Origin: Aquibium microcysteis
GTDB taxonomy: Bacteria > Pseudomonadota > Alphaproteobacteria > Rhizobiales > Rhizobiaceae
Reading direction: 5' to 3'
DNA length: 64,000 bases
NCBI RefSeq assembly: GCF_014495845.1
Contig: NZ_CP061080.1
Coordinates: 2,221,001 to 2,285,000, forward strand
A program made the position numbers and the translations under genes. Under the pieces are notes generated by a model. The model did not search any database, was not told where the DNA came from, and saw nothing but the letters and a program-made list of their open reading frames with translations. This document shows, one piece after another, positions 63,353-64,000 of this stretch (within the stretch, counting starts at the first letter, position 1; each line of letters starts with the position of its first letter).

Positions 63353-64000
<648 letters not shown>

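Overview
The window is about 64 kb of GC-rich chromosome from an alphaproteobacterium, most likely an order Rhizobiales (Hyphomicrobiales) member near Mesorhizobium/Phyllobacteriaceae. This is judged from rhizobial gene orders (petABC-apt, trmL-hemF, DUF1285-CoA pyrophosphatase-CCA transferase beside moxR-DUF58), a rhizobial intergenic mosaic repeat near 46.6 kb, a perfect CtrA-type box and frequent GTG/TTG starts. Genes are dense. I see no tRNA, rRNA, CRISPR, prophage or insertion sequence. Both edges cut a gene: a rhodanese-like start on the left and a threonine dehydrogenase on the right.

0-10 kb: AraC regulator divergent from a fosmidomycin-resistance-type exporter; DUF502 membrane protein and a cupin resembling cupin hydroxynitrile lyases; rplY-pth; exoD; a vapBC module; ychF; a YdjM-like membrane protein; two coupled MaoC hot-dog proteins; a PilZ protein. 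10-24 kb: apt, cytochrome bc1 operon petABC, two tandem ABC exporters with a small partner gene and a possible upstream mini-ORF, trmL, hemF, a second vapBC, then DUF1285-nudix-CCA transferase. 24-31 kb: moxR-DUF58-DUF4159-membrane protein operon, an envelope module of unknown function. 31-40 kb: GNAT, glutathionyl-hydroquinone reductase, nudix, metallophosphoesterase, a membrane protein divergent from a membrane adenylate cyclase across a CtrA box, then leuA with a downstream hydrolase. leuA is preceded by a leucine-rich leader peptide and overlapping hairpins that look like a ribosome-mediated attenuator.

40-49 kb: a phd-vapC pair, then a six-gene catabolic operon (enol-lactonase-like hydrolase, FadB-like bifunctional enzyme, acyl-CoA ligase, thiolase, two different acyl-CoA dehydrogenases) whose promoter is overlapped by a perfect palindrome. 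49-54 kb: a BigR/SqrR-type persulfide-responsive repressor divergent from two YeeE/YedE half-transporters, a persulfide-dioxygenase-like metallohydrolase, a DUF442 sulfurtransferase and a SulP permease, together a sulfide detoxification and sulfur export unit. 54-57 kb: a dctPQM TRAP transporter with two palindromes upstream and a hairpin between dctP and dctQ. 57-62 kb: Lrp-type regulator divergent from hpd, with a 21-bp palindrome between them; brnTA; a truncated DinB-like fragment; a small membrane protein; fumarylacetoacetate hydrolase divergent from a MarR regulator (tyrosine/homogentisate breakdown). 62-64 kb: lipocalin, a second phd-vapC whose promoter predicts a leaderless mRNA, and the C-terminal two thirds of tdh.

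All functions are read from sequence similarity by eye; no search was run. Starts were chosen from ribosome-binding sites, overlaps and family lengths, and several differ from the longest open frame.
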